DNA of 64,000 nucleotides from Thermoprotei archaeon (GCA_003650925.1 QMSP01000007.1:18800-82799), one strand, 5' to 3'. Counted from the first letter of the stretch, positions 41,897-51,817 are shown. Translations and numbers: made by a program. The notes: generated by a model from the letters alone, not told the origin.

Positions 41897-43141
41897 TCAC
41901 TTCTTGAGAGCCTTACCCCATCCAAGTCTTTCATGAGCTTCTGCAAGATGTCCTGCTGCTAAAGCTGCGAGTAACGAGAGCTCACCTGCTAGGCAGGCCG
42001 CTGCTACAATCTCAGCAAACTTCTTGCAGTTTGTCCCTGGAGGATCTCCAGGGCCAGCACAGCCCATGATGGCTAAGGCTTCTCTTTGAGTGGGAAGGCC
42101 TGTTCCCCCTCCTACAGTAGCTACTTCCAGTGATGGAAGGGTTACGCTTATGTACAAGTCTCCCTCTGGAGTGACTTCGGCCATGGTTATGCCCATGGAG
42201 GATTCAACCACTTGGGCTACATCCTGGCCTGTTGCTATGAATATGGCTGCCACTATGTTGGCTATATGGGCATTTAGGCCATATGCTGAAGCAAGCCCAC
42301 TGCCTAACAGATTCTTTCTCACGTTAACCTCAACTATGGCCTCAGGCGTCGTCTTTAGCTTCTCTTCCACTATCTTTCTCTTAACCACAGCTTCGCTGAC
42401 TACAGTCTTGCCCCTGCCAAGCAGCCAATTGACTGCATTAGGCTTCTTATCTACGCATAAATTACCGCTAAGGCTTACTAGCTTGGCATATCCTGTATTC
42501 TTCTCTATGAGCTTGCAGGCTCGATCACAGCCTATGGTAACCATGTTCATGCCCATAGCATCATAGGTGTAGGCCTCAAACCTTAGCCATACGTTCCTTC
42601 CAACAATCCATGGCCTTATGTCAAGGAGCTTTAGGTAGGGACTCACAGATTCAAACTCCTTCCTAATCTCCTCTATATGCTCTCTAACCCATTCAACAAG
42701 CTCTACAGCTTTCTCCACGCTGGGAACTACAAATAGTGGAGCTCGTGTCATGTGATCTCTTATTATCTTGCTTCTGGCTCCTCCTGAAGCTGTTATGGCA
42801 CTACACCCTCTATTCACGCTAGCAACAAGCGCACCCTCTGTAGTACAGAGAGGTATGAAATACTCTCCATCAGCATAATCCCCCTTTACCTTCAGAGGGC
42901 CCGCGACTGCCATGGGGATCTGTGCACAGCCTATGGCAACCTCTATGTTCCTTCCCTTAGTAAGGTCCAAGTCGATACTGTAAGAGCCTATGTGCTCAAG
43001 CTTAGCTCCAGTCAGCTTCTCAAGAGCTTTTCTCCTTATGCTTGCAGCCCTGTCCACATCCCATTCAACATAGCCTTCAACCTTGTAGAACTTGAGTTCC
43101 TTTCTGACTAGCTTCTCAACAAGTTCATCGTCGATACTCAT
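41897..43141 (-). CDS. HMG-CoA reductase, class I
   Basis: Reduces HMG-CoA to mevalonate, the committed step of archaeal isoprenoid lipid synthesis. In the 414-residue protein TTEGALVASVNRGCSAI (residues about 100-116) holds the catalytic glutamate, DAMGMNMVTIG near 199-209 the substrate loop, GQDVAQVVESS near 298-308 the aspartate, and the closing AGHLAEAHERLGWGK near 396-410 the catalytic histidine. I prefer ATG 43141, preceded by GGTG, over ATG 43156: a TATA-like gaatatatta at 43171-43180 gives a start near 43151. It is the class I (NADPH) type by the catalytic motif set. Confidence 0.93.
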   Translation of the reverse strand: MSIDDELVEKLVRKELKFYKVEGYVEWDVDRAASIRRKALEKLTGAKLEHIGSYSIDLDLTKGRNIEVAIGCAQIPMAVAGPLKVKGDYADGEYFIPLCTTEGALVASVNRGCSAITASGGARSKIIRDHMTRAPLFVVPSVEKAVELVEWVREHIEEIRKEFESVSPYLKLLDIRPWIVGRNVWLRFEAYTYDAMGMNMVTIGCDRACKLIEKNTGYAKLVSLSGNLCVDKKPNAVNWLLGRGKTVVSEAVVKRKIVEEKLKTTPEAIVEVNVRKNLLGSGLASAYGLNAHIANIVAAIFIATGQDVAQVVESSMGITMAEVTPEGDLYISVTLPSLEVATVGGGTGLPTQREALAIMGCAGPGDPPGTNCKKFAEIVAAACLAGELSLLAALAAGHLAEAHERLGWGKALKK

Positions 43142-43259
43142 TTCGACACCTGTCATCTCTTAATACTTGAGAATATATTAAAGTCTTAGGATACATTGAG
43201 GAGGAGTTGAGCTTAAATAATAATTCATCAGCTACATAGAACTGAGAATCGGTGATACT

Positions 43260-43820
43260 ATGAGCTATCCAGATAAAGTCAGGGTTCTCATCAAGGTCTG
43301 TAAGGTCTTATCAGATAGAGGCGTGAGATATGTAGTAATAGGAGACTCAGTTCTCAACCTACTCTACCCAGGGAAGTGGACCAAGGAACCTCGTGACCTG
43401 ACGATCCTTGCCACAGAGCCTGATCTGATATTTGAGACCGAGTTCTATGAGAAGCTTGGTCAGGAAGAGGGATGGGATGTAGGTTACTCTCAAGTAGGCA
43501 CCATATACTATGAAGTCGAAGGTGAAGTCATAGAGCTGTACTCCAACATTGGAGACATATATTATCCACCACCAATGATTGATGAAGCAGCTATAGTCGA
43601 GGTTGATGATGCAAAGGTAAGAGTTCTAAGAATAGAGGATTATCTAGTCTCAAAGGCTAGAGAATGGAGGAGAGAAGAAAGAGTGACTTTAAGTGAGGTG
43701 GCCAGCTTCATAGGAAGAGAAGGTATCAAGATTGATAAGAAGCGTCTTAGGGAGATGGCTGAATACTTCGACGAGAAGGACGATATTCTTAGGAAGCTCA
43801 AGCTCGTTGGTTTACTATGA
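43260..43820 (+). CDS. Nucleotidyltransferase-fold protein (hypothetical)
   Basis: A 186-residue protein with a minimal nucleotidyltransferase-like start, RYVVIGDSVLNLLY near 21-34 and KEPRDLTILA near 41-50 with the metal aspartate in RDLT, similar to AbiEii/DUF6036-like toxin or kinase-fold proteins. The remaining acidic residues of the pol-beta motif cannot be confirmed, so it may be inactive. The C-terminal 60 residues are helical. It starts with ATG at 43260 directly after a GGTGATACT leader and has no antitoxin-like partner adjacent. Confidence 0.5.
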   Translation: MSYPDKVRVLIKVCKVLSDRGVRYVVIGDSVLNLLYPGKWTKEPRDLTILATEPDLIFETEFYEKLGQEEGWDVGYSQVGTIYYEVEGEVIELYSNIGDIYYPPPMIDEAAIVEVDDAKVRVLRIEDYLVSKAREWRREERVTLSEVASFIGREGIKIDKKRLREMAEYFDEKDDILRKLKLVGLL

Positions 43821-43854
43821 TAACTTCTTGAACCTCATTTCCTCAGGCTAATGA

Positions 43855-43912
43855 TTTCTCAGCAATGGGACCTCTCATCACGTTTCAGAGTGAGGAAAAA
43901 TCATCATCTAAC
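43855..43912 (-). ncRNA. C/D-box guide sRNA
   Basis: The most regular of the set. On the minus strand: C box ATGATGA (43901-43907), guide TTTTTCCTCACT (43889-43900), D' box CTGA (43885-43888), spacer AAC, C' box GTGATGA (43875-43881), guide GAGGTCCCATTG (43863-43874) and D box CTGA (43859-43862). All four boxes are consensus and both guides are 12 nt. A TATA aaatatttaagg (43932-43943) is centred 26 nt upstream of the start at 43912. The gap lies between convergent genes. Confidence 0.88.
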
Positions 43913-43943
43913 TACATAGATAGCCAGCGGTCCTTAAATATTT

Positions 43944-44789
43944 CTAACAGTCCACGCATTCAGCATAGTATTGCATGAGCTCTTCCCAGGTATATTTCGC
44001 TCCTCCCACTACAAGGCCCATCCATGTAATCACCACCTTGTACCTTAGGTCTCTTATCGGTCCATCTATGTGTAGCTTGACGCCTGGGATGAAGGTTGCA
44101 GATGCATATTTCCATGAGAAGTTAAACCATCTTGTGAATCCATTCATATCAACTTCATCTCTCCACAGAATGAGCTCCTTATCCTCTATGATGGACTTGA
44201 TAACCACTATAGCTCCTCTCCCTCTGTAATGAAGAGGCTCTCCATCCTCAGTCAGTACTCTGAACTTGACAGCACCTTGCCATACCTCTACATAACTATT
44301 GTTCAGAGCACATAGATCGTTCCAACTAAGTCTGTCTAGAACCACTAGTGGATGATAGACCTTCACCCCTTCATACTCCCTTGCCAAGATTATGGTCAAG
44401 TTAAATAGCCCACGTGCCTTAGCAGGATAGAGTGGGTTCCACAACCTCAACTTGACCCATCCCATTCTATCCGTAGTAGTCTCCTCTACGACAAGCGGAA
44501 ACTCGCCTATCTCAATCCCTGGAAGAGTTCTGTTGTATATTGCAACTATGATTCTCTCGTTGCTAACCCATCCTACTACTTTATTATTTACCATAGGAGT
44601 TATGAGTCTAACCAGCAGAGTTACATATCTTGCCTTATGCTCAAGCTTGTCCACATCAATATCCATTAGCTCCTCTGCTGCTCCTGCATTAGCTTCATCT
44701 AAGGCCTCAAGAACTGTATAGAACACGTCTGGAGCGAAGCTGATACTGGACACTATCAGCATCAACATCATGAGGCTCAAGGGCCACAT
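43944..44789 (-). CDS. Exported protein, unknown function
   Basis: A 281-residue protein with an N-terminal hydrophobic segment (about 3-19, PLSLMMLMLIVSSISFA) that is either a signal peptide or membrane anchor, followed by a beta-rich domain with aromatic residues and a final CVDC pair at the very C-terminus. No homologue is recognised. The TATA of the neighbouring sRNA at 43932-43943 overlaps its 3' end. It may be a surface protein. Confidence 0.5.
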   Translation of the reverse strand: MWPLSLMMLMLIVSSISFAPDVFYTVLEALDEANAGAAEELMDIDVDKLEHKARYVTLLVRLITPMVNNKVVGWVSNERIIVAIYNRTLPGIEIGEFPLVVEETTTDRMGWVKLRLWNPLYPAKARGLFNLTIILAREYEGVKVYHPLVVLDRLSWNDLCALNNSYVEVWQGAVKFRVLTEDGEPLHYRGRGAIVVIKSIIEDKELILWRDEVDMNGFTRWFNFSWKYASATFIPGVKLHIDGPIRDLRYKVVITWMGLVVGGAKYTWEELMQYYAECVDC

Positions 44790-44955
44790 ACTCTCAAGTT
44801 ATCATAAGACTCAAACAGGTATAATAACTAATCTACTTGTCTCCCCTCGCCCTTACAAGGCTCAACCTCAACCTCCTTGGCTAGAATTGCTAGAAGTGGA
44901 AGGGTTTAAATTAGCCTATAGAGCCTAGAAACTGAGGGATGGTGAAAGCTTGATC

Positions 44956-45648
44956 ATGGTCTATCACGGATCTCTATCCTTCTACATCAATTATAAGGGT
45001 GACGCTGTCGCTGTCAACATACAGCGATACCCTACCAAGGTTCTGGCTCACATAAAGTTCACTGGATCACGTATGGAACCCCAGATGGTCAAGGCTGGAA
45101 AAATCGAAATGGTCTGGGCTGGAAAAGGTATGCTGCTTAGAGGAGATAGAGAAGTGTACATAACAACAGAGAGAGGACCTGTGAGGAAAGGAGCTGACTA
45201 CTTAGTAGTTCTTCATCCAAGGAAGGACAAGGTGAAGATCTTCTTCAATGATCAGCGTACACTTATCGTAAGAGGAGAGGCCTTTGATTTCACTCATTGC
45301 AGAATAGTCACAAAACTTCACAGCATGAACATTGAAGAGGAGTTCCTCAGATTAATGATAGATGGTAAGAAGAAGGTTGAGGGAAGGCTTTATGATGAGA
45401 AGAGGAGACAGATCAGGGCTGGAGATTACTTAAGGTTCATAGCTCAGAGCGGCCTCGAGGCCTACTTTCTTGTAACTGATGTCAAGGTGTATCCTGGCTT
45501 CATGGAGATGCTTGAGAGTGAAGGCCTTCACAACGTCCTTCCCAAGGCAAGGTCTCTTGCCAATGGAATTCGAGTGTATAGAAGATTTTATAGAGAAAGA
45601 GAGGAACTTGAGTATGGAGTATGTGCTATTCACATAGTGCCTTTGTGA
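44956..45648 (+). CDS. ASCH-domain protein with N-terminal beta domain
   Basis: A 230-residue protein. The C-terminal part (about 120-228) has the ASCH features KKVEGRLYDEKRRQIRAGDY near 138-157 and YPGFMEMLESEGLHNVLP near 173-190, ending ELEYGVCAIHIVPL. ASCH domains bind RNA and related family members modify RNA or nucleotides. The N-terminal 110 residues form a beta-rich domain of unknown identity. I use ATG 44956, though the TTG at 44950 is possible; TATA gtttaaatta lies at 44904-44913. Confidence 0.8.
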   Translation: MVYHGSLSFYINYKGDAVAVNIQRYPTKVLAHIKFTGSRMEPQMVKAGKIEMVWAGKGMLLRGDREVYITTERGPVRKGADYLVVLHPRKDKVKIFFNDQRTLIVRGEAFDFTHCRIVTKLHSMNIEEEFLRLMIDGKKKVEGRLYDEKRRQIRAGDYLRFIAQSGLEAYFLVTDVKVYPGFMEMLESEGLHNVLPKARSLANGIRVYRRFYREREELEYGVCAIHIVPL

Positions 45649-45651
45649 GTC

Positions 45652-46752
45652 CTATATAGTGACTATCTCATACTTCCTAGAGCCAAGTCCTAGCCTCTCC
45701 GCCTCCTCTAGTATAACCCACCAGTTAAGCTCTGGATAGTATAGCTTTGCCTTATCCTCCCCTGGTTTAACAAACTCATATCTGCCCTCCTTGAAGAGAT
45801 ATCCAGGCATGGCGTTTATCAAGTCCATGGAGGCCTGGTCTATGGCAACAGGGTCATAAGAGCCGAGAATTCCTATGTCTGGTATCACAGGAGACTCAAG
45901 GAAGGTTCCACAGTCACAATACCTCGTGACCTCCATGAGGAGATTTATGTAGAATACCTTATTCTTCTCAAAGGTCATTAGAACTCCCTTGGCAGCTTGA
46001 GCTGCTAGTCTTTGGATTCTATCAGTTCTATCCCACGGTATTGTTATGGCTCCACTTCTACATATGGCCAAGCAGTCACCGCAGCCTACGCATTTCTCAT
46101 AGTCTATCCTAGCCTTGCCCTCTATCACTCTGATGGCCTCCCATCTACAGTGTCTTTCGCAAAGCCTACATCCTGTGCACCTATCAACATCTACTGTAGG
46201 CTTTGAGGTTGAGTGCATGGCAAACTTAGTAGCCCTCGCGGTACATCCCATGGCTAGATTCTTGAGTGCTCCTCCAAAGCCAAATGATAGATGAAACTTC
46301 ACATGTGAGATTACTATCATAGCATCTGCTTCAGCTATTGCCGCTGCAACGTCTACTTTACCAAGCTCTCCACCCACTTTCACCTCCACGGCATCTCTTC
46401 CTCTTAGACCATCAGCTATTATTACTGGAGCATTTATAGTGCCCATTGTGAATCCATTCATAGCAGCAGTCTCTAAATAGTCTACAGCATCTCCTCTATA
46501 GCCTGCATAAAGCGTAGTGGTATCGGTCACAAAGGGTTTTCCACCATGCTTCTTAACGTAGTCTACTACTGAGCGAATTATCTGAGGACGTGGGTGTCTG
46601 AAGTTTCCCCTCTCGCCTAAGTGAACTTTTATGGCTATAATCTCGCCTTCTCCTATCATCTCATTAACTTTAGCAGCATTGAGCAAGTCTTGGATTCTCC
46701 TCATTATGTTAGTGGCTTTCCAGTCGAACTTAACCATGTATACCTTCGACAT
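45652..46752 (-). CDS. DUF362 family protein with two 4Fe-4S ferredoxin sites
   Basis: A 366-residue protein of the DUF362 type, in which an N-terminal Rossmann-like domain (ISHVKFHLSFGFGGALKNLAMG, residues about 149-170) is joined to an eight-cysteine ferredoxin segment, CTGCRLCERHC near 192-202 and CVGCGDCLAIC near 221-231. Role is unknown; an electron carrier or Fe-S maturation factor is commonly suggested. It starts with ATG at 46752. Confidence 0.85.
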   Translation of the reverse strand: MSKVYMVKFDWKATNIMRRIQDLLNAAKVNEMIGEGEIIAIKVHLGERGNFRHPRPQIIRSVVDYVKKHGGKPFVTDTTTLYAGYRGDAVDYLETAAMNGFTMGTINAPVIIADGLRGRDAVEVKVGGELGKVDVAAAIAEADAMIVISHVKFHLSFGFGGALKNLAMGCTARATKFAMHSTSKPTVDVDRCTGCRLCERHCRWEAIRVIEGKARIDYEKCVGCGDCLAICRSGAITIPWDRTDRIQRLAAQAAKGVLMTFEKNKVFYINLLMEVTRYCDCGTFLESPVIPDIGILGSYDPVAIDQASMDLINAMPGYLFKEGRYEFVKPGEDKAKLYYPELNWWVILEEAERLGLGSRKYEIVTI

Positions 46753-46934
46753 GTGAATGACCCCTCTTAAGAGATCAGTTGAGGCCCATATTTTATCTCA
46801 TCTTCGAATATGCCATATTGTCGGCAAAGCACTTAGGGACCATGACCGAAGGCCATAAACAAATTTCTTGTTGATTGAAAAGCTTGAAATATACCCCTTA
46901 GCTTATATAGTAAGAGCTGACAGGCGGTGTAAGT

Positions 46935-48998
46935 TTGAGAAGAACCCTAGTCTTCCCCTTCACCGCAATAGTAGGACAGGAGAGAGCGAAGCTTGCCCTC
47001 ATACTTAATGCTATAAATCCCCTTATAGGAGGAGTTCTCCTTCGTGGTGATAGAGGGACTGGCAAGTCCACTATGGTTAGAGCTTTTGCTCAAGTGCTTC
47101 CAGAGATAGAGGTGGTAGCTGATTGTCCCTTTAACTGTAATCCCTATAACGTCAATGAGATGTGTGATAGCTGCTATGAGAGATACATGAGAGGAGAGAA
47201 GCTCCCTATTGAAAAGCGAAGAATGAAAGTCGTTGAGCTCCCTCTTAACGCTACCATAGATAGAGTTGTGGGCACTCTTGATATAAGAAGGGCCATAAAA
47301 GAAGGCATAAAGGCGCTTGAGCCAGGAATATTGGCTGAGGCTAATCGCAACATCCTATACATAGATGAGGTAAATCTGCTTGACGATTATATAGTTGATG
47401 TACTTCTCGATGCAGCTGCCTTTGGATGGAATATCGTGGAAAGAGAAGGCATCTCAGTCAAGCATCCTTCACGCTTCATCCTTGTCGGTAGCATGAATCC
47501 TGAGGAAGGTGAACTAAGGCCGCAAATACTTGACCGCTTTGGGCTGGTTGTTGAAGTTGAGGCTATAACAGACCCTGACCTTCGATGTGAAATAGTCAAG
47601 AGAGTTGAGGAGTTCCACTGTGATCCAGAGTCCTTTGTTAAAAAATATGAACACGAGGAGGTAAGACTGAGGGAAAGAATAAGAAGAGCAAGAGAAATAG
47701 TGAGCAAGGTGGCAATGGAGGATGAGCTGGTAAAACTTGTGGCTAAGGTCTGTGTTGAGCTCCATGTATCTACACACAGAGCTGAGATAATAACTGTTAA
47801 GTGCGCTAAAGCGCTTGCAGCCTTTGATGGCAGAACGAGAGTTGAGCTTTCTGATGTGAAGAAGGCTCTAGAGCTTGTCCTACCGCACAGGCTTAAGAAA
47901 AGCCCCTTTGACGAATCACAAGAGGTAAGAGAGCTCTTGGAAAGTCTTGATATCAAATTTCGTAAGAACCAGTACCGAGGGCAATACGAGAAATTTCGTG
48001 TAGACAGACAGAGTACTTCTCATCACTCGCAGGGTAGGGGAGAGTGGAGCGTTAGCTTGGGAGAACTATTGAGGCAGCATCACCCAGTCATGGTGATCAC
48101 TACCATGCCTTTTTACAGAGATATTCCTACGCCTCCTCAATATCATGCTCCTTTAGACAGGATCTTCAAAGTCAGAAAGGACTTCGACATAACCTCCAAT
48201 ATCTATCCTAGGATAAAGCAACAACGTGTAGGGTCAAGAGTAGGGCATAGAGCCTCTAGAAGGAGTTACATAAAGAAAGTTGGCGGCAAGATGGGAGTGT
48301 ACATAACCTATATGGTTCCCAAGGATGTCAAGAAAGTTGATGACATCGCTGTTGATGCTACTATAAGAGCTGCTGTGCTGAGGATGATAGGCTGGAAAGT
48401 AAAAGCTCCTCCCATCAAAGTATCAGACGAGGACATAAGGGAGAGGGTTAGGAGAAGACCTGTAAGCCACCTGATAATACTAATCCTTGACTCAAGTGGC
48501 TCTATGGCTGCTCTCAGGAGAATAGAATTAGCAAAAGGTATACTATGGAACCTAGCCAAGAGAGCCTACATAGACAAGGACTACGTGTCCCTTATAGTGT
48601 TCAGAAGAAATCACGCAAAGATCCTCGTAGAACCCACGAGAAACTATAAGAGAGTTATGTTAGAGCTTGAACGAGTACCTACAGGAGGAAAGACCCCTCT
48701 TTCACATGCCCTCCTCGAGGCTTATAGGCTGATAAAGAGAGAAAAGATTAAGAATAAAGACCTTCAGGTAAGTCTCATCATAGTTACTGATGGCAAGGCA
48801 AATGTTCCACTCAATCCATCAGGATCTATTGAGGAGGAGATAAGAAGATTGGGAACCGCCATAAGAAAGCTTGGCGTGAGATCTCTCATAGTTGATACAA
48901 GACTTCCCTTTGAAGTCAATCTGGCCCTGGACTACATGAACGAATTAGTTGAAGCTCTAAATGCAAGATGTGTGAGAGTTCCAGTAATAGGAGCCTAG
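46935..48998 (+). CDS. Mg/Co-chelatase-like AAA+ protein fused to VWA domain
   Basis: A 687-residue fusion corresponding to ChlI/BchI (AAA+) plus ChlD/BchD (VWA) of metal chelatases. AAA+: [14 protein letters not shown] near 35-48, [12 protein letters not shown] near 139-150, and a cysteine loop [17 protein letters not shown] near 64-80 seen in chelatase ATPases. [17 protein letters not shown] near 520-528, with T and D later (VTDG near 617). The large subunit (CobN/ChlH) is not in the window. Whether it makes cobalamin, F430-like or another corrin is unknown. TATA gcttatatag at 46901-46910 precedes TTG 46935, nearly leaderless. Confidence 0.87.
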   Translation: MRRTLVFPFTAIVGQERAKLALILNAINPLIGGVLLRGDRGTGKSTMVRAFAQVLPEIEVVADCPFNCNPYNVNEMCDSCYERYMRGEKLPIEKRRMKVVELPLNATIDRVVGTLDIRRAIKEGIKALEPGILAEANRNILYIDEVNLLDDYIVDVLLDAAAFGWNIVEREGISVKHPSRFILVGSMNPEEGELRPQILDRFGLVVEVEAITDPDLRCEIVKRVEEFHCDPESFVKKYEHEEVRLRERIRRAREIVSKVAMEDELVKLVAKVCVELHVSTHRAEIITVKCAKALAAFDGRTRVELSDVKKALELVLPHRLKKSPFDESQEVRELLESLDIKFRKNQYRGQYEKFRVDRQSTSHHSQGRGEWSVSLGELLRQHHPVMVITTMPFYRDIPTPPQYHAPLDRIFKVRKDFDITSNIYPRIKQQRVGSRVGHRASRRSYIKKVGGKMGVYITYMVPKDVKKVDDIAVDATIRAAVLRMIGWKVKAPPIKVSDEDIRERVRRRPVSHLIILILDSSGSMAALRRIELAKGILWNLAKRAYIDKDYVSLIVFRRNHAKILVEPTRNYKRVMLELERVPTGGKTPLSHALLEAYRLIKREKIKNKDLQVSLIIVTDGKANVPLNPSGSIEEEIRRLGTAIRKLGVRSLIVDTRLPFEVNLALDYMNELVEALNARCVRVPVIGA

Positions 48999-49056
48999 GG
49001 AATATTGGAAGAAAACACAGGGATGTTTTTAGTTGTCCTCAGCGTGCTTTGTGCCT

Positions 49057-49209
49057 CTACTCAGTCTTTACACCCTTTCTGAAGAAGGTTCCACAGTTGG
49101 GGCACTTAAATAGACCTATTGTGACGGGTTTTCTCCCTTTGGGAGCAAGCTGCCATGTCTTTATTGGCTTCTCCACTTCAGTACCACATTTGGGACACTT
49201 GGGCATCAT
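49057..49209 (-). CDS. Small zinc-ribbon protein (50 aa), conserved archaeal type
   Basis: A 50-residue protein starting with ATG at 49209 after GGGGTGA. It has [14 protein letters not shown] near 2-15 and [13 protein letters not shown] near 34-46, a single zinc ribbon of a type common in Thermoproteota. The middle is basic. A TATA-like tatataatgg at about 49258-49267 lies upstream. Function unknown; nucleic acid or translation role is often assumed. Confidence 0.7.
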   Translation of the reverse strand: MMPKCPKCGTEVEKPIKTWQLAPKGRKPVTIGLFKCPNCGTFFRKGVKTE

Positions 49210-49245
49210 GCTCACCCCTACTTGTCTCCTCTTCAAGATTAACAA

Positions 49246-49599
49246 GGAGCCAGACCATTATATATGTATCGTCCACATAAAGTCACATCTTTATCCTTTT
49301 CTTTGAGACTCTGAGAAAGAAGCTAAGGACTTTTCAAGATATTTCAAGAGCTTTCAGAGCTCTAGGGAAGAAAAGAAGACAAAATCTTGCTTTATTTCGG
49401 AAAAGAAGCTCAATTCCCTCTATAAAACATAAAATCTTAGCAATTCTCTCCATTTTTCCTAAAATCAGCTGAGATCAGCCTTATTTCTTTTATTTTAAGA
49501 AATTTCCTTTCTTCCTTTGGCATAAACAGCTCTCTTCTGTTTTCTTTAGGTCAGAGTTAGTGAAAAATAGGGCTTCATAGTATTGACCCTGGGGATTAA
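49246..49599. other. Long AT-rich intergenic gap, nothing identified
   Basis: About 350 nt without a convincing reading frame, strongly rich in A/T with pyrimidine tracts on the plus strand. It contains the TATA for the small zinc-ribbon gene at its left end and the start region of the gene at 49600 at its right. I saw no C/D boxes, GC-rich stem or repeat. An atcagctgagatcagcc segment near 49465-49481 is a small imperfect palindrome. Confidence 0.6.
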
Positions 49600-50016
49600 G
49601 TGACAGGTCCAGGTCCTGGCAAGATACCTCTTGAAGCCTCAGTGTATCTTGAGCCAGCCCATATGAAGTTAGACGCTGAGGTGTATCTTCATGTCAAGGG
49701 ATACTCTAATGCTAGGGTCACGCACCTAGACATAGAGTATCCAGGCCTAGAGAGAGTAGTAGGTGAGAGTCGCTTCCTCAAGCTGATAGGGCTAACCAAT
49801 GGCTTTGAGGTGAAGCTTATACCCCCTGTTAAAGTTGAGGGAAGGTACATAACTAGACTTGTTGTTAGGTTCAAGGATCTTAGGATCATTGAGCCTGGTG
49901 TGAGTACCATAGCATGGGTTGGAGTAAAACGTGGAGGGATATACATAGGCTTCAGAAAGGAATATGTGAAAGTTCTTGAAGCTGAAGCCATCCGAAGGGG
50001 AATATCCCCCCTCTAG
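49600..50016 (+). CDS. Hypothetical beta-rich protein (138 aa)
   Basis: An unrecognised protein with strong alternating strand pattern (EVYLHVKGYSNARVTHLDI, RYITRLVVRFKDLRIIEPG), possibly an immunoglobulin-like or archaellum-related fold. There is no signal peptide. GTG at 49600 opens the frame after GGGGATTAA. It converges with, and overlaps by 4 nt, the AAA ATPase gene. Confidence 0.5.
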   Translation: MTGPGPGKIPLEASVYLEPAHMKLDAEVYLHVKGYSNARVTHLDIEYPGLERVVGESRFLKLIGLTNGFEVKLIPPVKVEGRYITRLVVRFKDLRIIEPGVSTIAWVGVKRGGIYIGFRKEYVKVLEAEAIRRGISPL

Positions 50017-51104
50017 ACAACGGTCAGGGCAAACTTTAGGTTTAGCCATTCACGATACAGCCTATCCTTAAGTGCTAAGCCTTGAGCAGTATCCTCGATA
50101 ACCTCTATGTTCTGTAGCCTCTTAACATAGCTAGCTATGTAGTGATAAGGCTTTCCGATAACATTGGATAACTCCATGATTCCCTTAGGACCCTTAGCAA
50201 GCTCCACTAGAATCCTTGCCAGAACTCTACCATGGCCTGCCTTAGATAACAGTATCTGATGATAGTGTTCAAAATGTCTATGCAGAAGGCCCCAAGGCTC
50301 CCTTAAGGACATGTACACAGCTCTACTAACAACCTCTGAGTCTACAGTCTCCTTGGCTATACCTCTGTATCTTCTTAGGATTTCCATGACTATGATGTGT
50401 ACGTATAGGGGCAGACCTTCGGAAACTTTATGTATCTCATCAAGTGCATCCCTTGAGAATTCCATTTCCTTAGCCATGTTGTTAACGAGTTCAAATACTT
50501 CATCTCTAGTAAGCTTCATCACCCTCTTCATCGTAAAACTGTCCATGGCCGTCCCGTATATACTCCTTACTAATCTAGGGGATAAAGTAGAACACACCAA
50601 GGATATTGACGAAGAGTTAGTTATTAGGTCAAGGAATTCCATGGGAGTTATCCTTACATCGGAATATCTGAAGAGAGGTCTCAATTCCTCAACGTCATCC
50701 AGCAGCATGATGCAGCATCTATCCATATGTTCAAAGGCCTTATCTGCATGCTCCAACACTTCCTCTATGTTCTGCGCCCTCATCAGAGGTGTTATGTAGC
50801 CCGTCCTGGCCTGTAGCTCTTCTAAGCACTTGACAAAGGCCTCTCTAAGCAAATTTAAGAGGTCTCCTGGCATGAATACTCTATCGCATGGTATGTATAT
50901 CACCTTGATTCCTCTCCTTCTCAATCTTCTCATCAGTGATAGTAATATACTTGTCTTACCTATTCCTATAGGGCCGTAGATTACGTAGTTACACTTGACA
51001 TTCTCCATTACTCCCATTACTCCTTTACCGACTTCTTCAAGTAGCTCAGACCTAAAGGGGAGCTCTTCGGCTATGATAGGAACCCAAGGTGATGGAGTAG
51101 ACAT
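50013..51104 (-). CDS. Archaeal AAA+/STAND-type ATPase with winged-helix C-terminus
   Basis: A 363-residue ATPase of the archaeal ATPase group (COG1672-like). Walker A YGPIGIGKTSIL near 44-55, Walker B CIMLLDDVEEL near 130-140, sensor region LVCSTLSPRL, then a C-terminal winged-helix segment (GPKGIMELSNVIGKPYHYIA, residues about 305-324). Such proteins occur as stand-alone regulators and in defence or mobile contexts; no partner is visible. ATG 51104 is preferred over GTG 51116 because the TATA is expected in the palindromic gap just upstream. Its own promoter carries two palindromes, suggesting autoregulation. Confidence 0.78.
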   Translation of the reverse strand: MSTPSPWVPIIAEELPFRSELLEEVGKGVMGVMENVKCNYVIYGPIGIGKTSILLSLMRRLRRRGIKVIYIPCDRVFMPGDLLNLLREAFVKCLEELQARTGYITPLMRAQNIEEVLEHADKAFEHMDRCCIMLLDDVEELRPLFRYSDVRITPMEFLDLITNSSSISLVCSTLSPRLVRSIYGTAMDSFTMKRVMKLTRDEVFELVNNMAKEMEFSRDALDEIHKVSEGLPLYVHIIVMEILRRYRGIAKETVDSEVVSRAVYMSLREPWGLLHRHFEHYHQILLSKAGHGRVLARILVELAKGPKGIMELSNVIGKPYHYIASYVKRLQNIEVIEDTAQGLALKDRLYREWLNLKFALTVV

Positions 51105-51108
51105 CGGA

Positions 51109-51185
51109 TCTAACACTTATAATGTTAGATTTTAAATCTAGCATTTTATCTTTAACAGTAATATTTAAACGCAGACGTAGTCTGC
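51109..51185. promoter_or_regulatory. Divergent promoter gap with three palindromes
   Basis: Between the AAA ATPase (minus) and the HD gene (plus). Perfect inverted repeats: TCTAACA (51109-51115)/TGTTAGA (51123-51129), TAGATTTTAAATCTA (51126-51140) overlapping the first, and GCAGACGTAGTCTGC (51171-51185). The third lies between the plus-strand TATA aatatttaaac (51160-51170) and the predicted transcript start at about 51189. The first two cover the minus-strand promoter core. They look like binding sites of dimeric regulators. Confidence 0.5.
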
Positions 51186-51229
51186 ATCATCATAGGCTAG
51201 AGATACATGATGATAGGTGGTGAACATAT

Positions 51230-51817
51230 ATGAGCTTGGAGCTCCAGGTAATGGATTATGTTAAGAAGGCCTTAAAGGGCATGGAGCCTCATGGATTTGA
51301 ACACACCATGAGGGTCTACAAGCTCACCATGAAGTTGGCTCAGGCATATCAAGGCAAGGTTGACCTTGAGGTACTGAAGCTTGCAGCTCTACTTCACGAT
51401 ATAGGCAGACCTCTTGAGGAGACTGTGAAGGAGCACCATGCCATAATAAGCTCTAGGATTGCTAGAGAAGTACTGAGGGAGTATGGAGCTAGAGATGAGA
51501 TCATAGAGAGGATAGTTGAGGCCATAATATCACACAGCTATAGCTTGAAGATCAGGCCACGCACATTAGAGGCCATGATACTCTCTGATGCTGATAAACT
51601 GGATGCCATGGGGGCCATAGGCATAGCTCGCTGCTTCATGGAGTCAGGCAAGAGAGGAAGGAGCCTAGAGGAGAGCCTTAAACACTTCTATGAAAAGCTC
51701 CTAAGGCTCAAAGACATGATGTACACTGAGGAGGCCAAGTCTCTTGCTGAGAAACGCCATAAGTTCATGGTCGAATTCCTGAAACAGCTAAGGGAAGAGA
51801 TTGAGGCTTTAAGCTAA
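51230..51817 (+). CDS. HD-domain phosphohydrolase (195 aa)
   Basis: A compact HD-family hydrolase. The metal ligands are in HGFEHTMRVYKL near 21-32, LLHDIGRP near 54-61, HHAII near 69, and ILSDADKLDAMG near 117-128. This matches small stand-alone HD nucleotidases or phosphohydrolases. The gene has its own TATA and a palindrome-bearing promoter upstream, and its 3' end is followed by a C/D-box RNA gene 30 nt later. Substrate unknown. Confidence 0.83.
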   Translation: MSLELQVMDYVKKALKGMEPHGFEHTMRVYKLTMKLAQAYQGKVDLEVLKLAALLHDIGRPLEETVKEHHAIISSRIAREVLREYGARDEIIERIVEAIISHSYSLKIRPRTLEAMILSDADKLDAMGAIGIARCFMESGKRGRSLEESLKHFYEKLLRLKDMMYTEEAKSLAEKRHKFMVEFLKQLREEIEALS

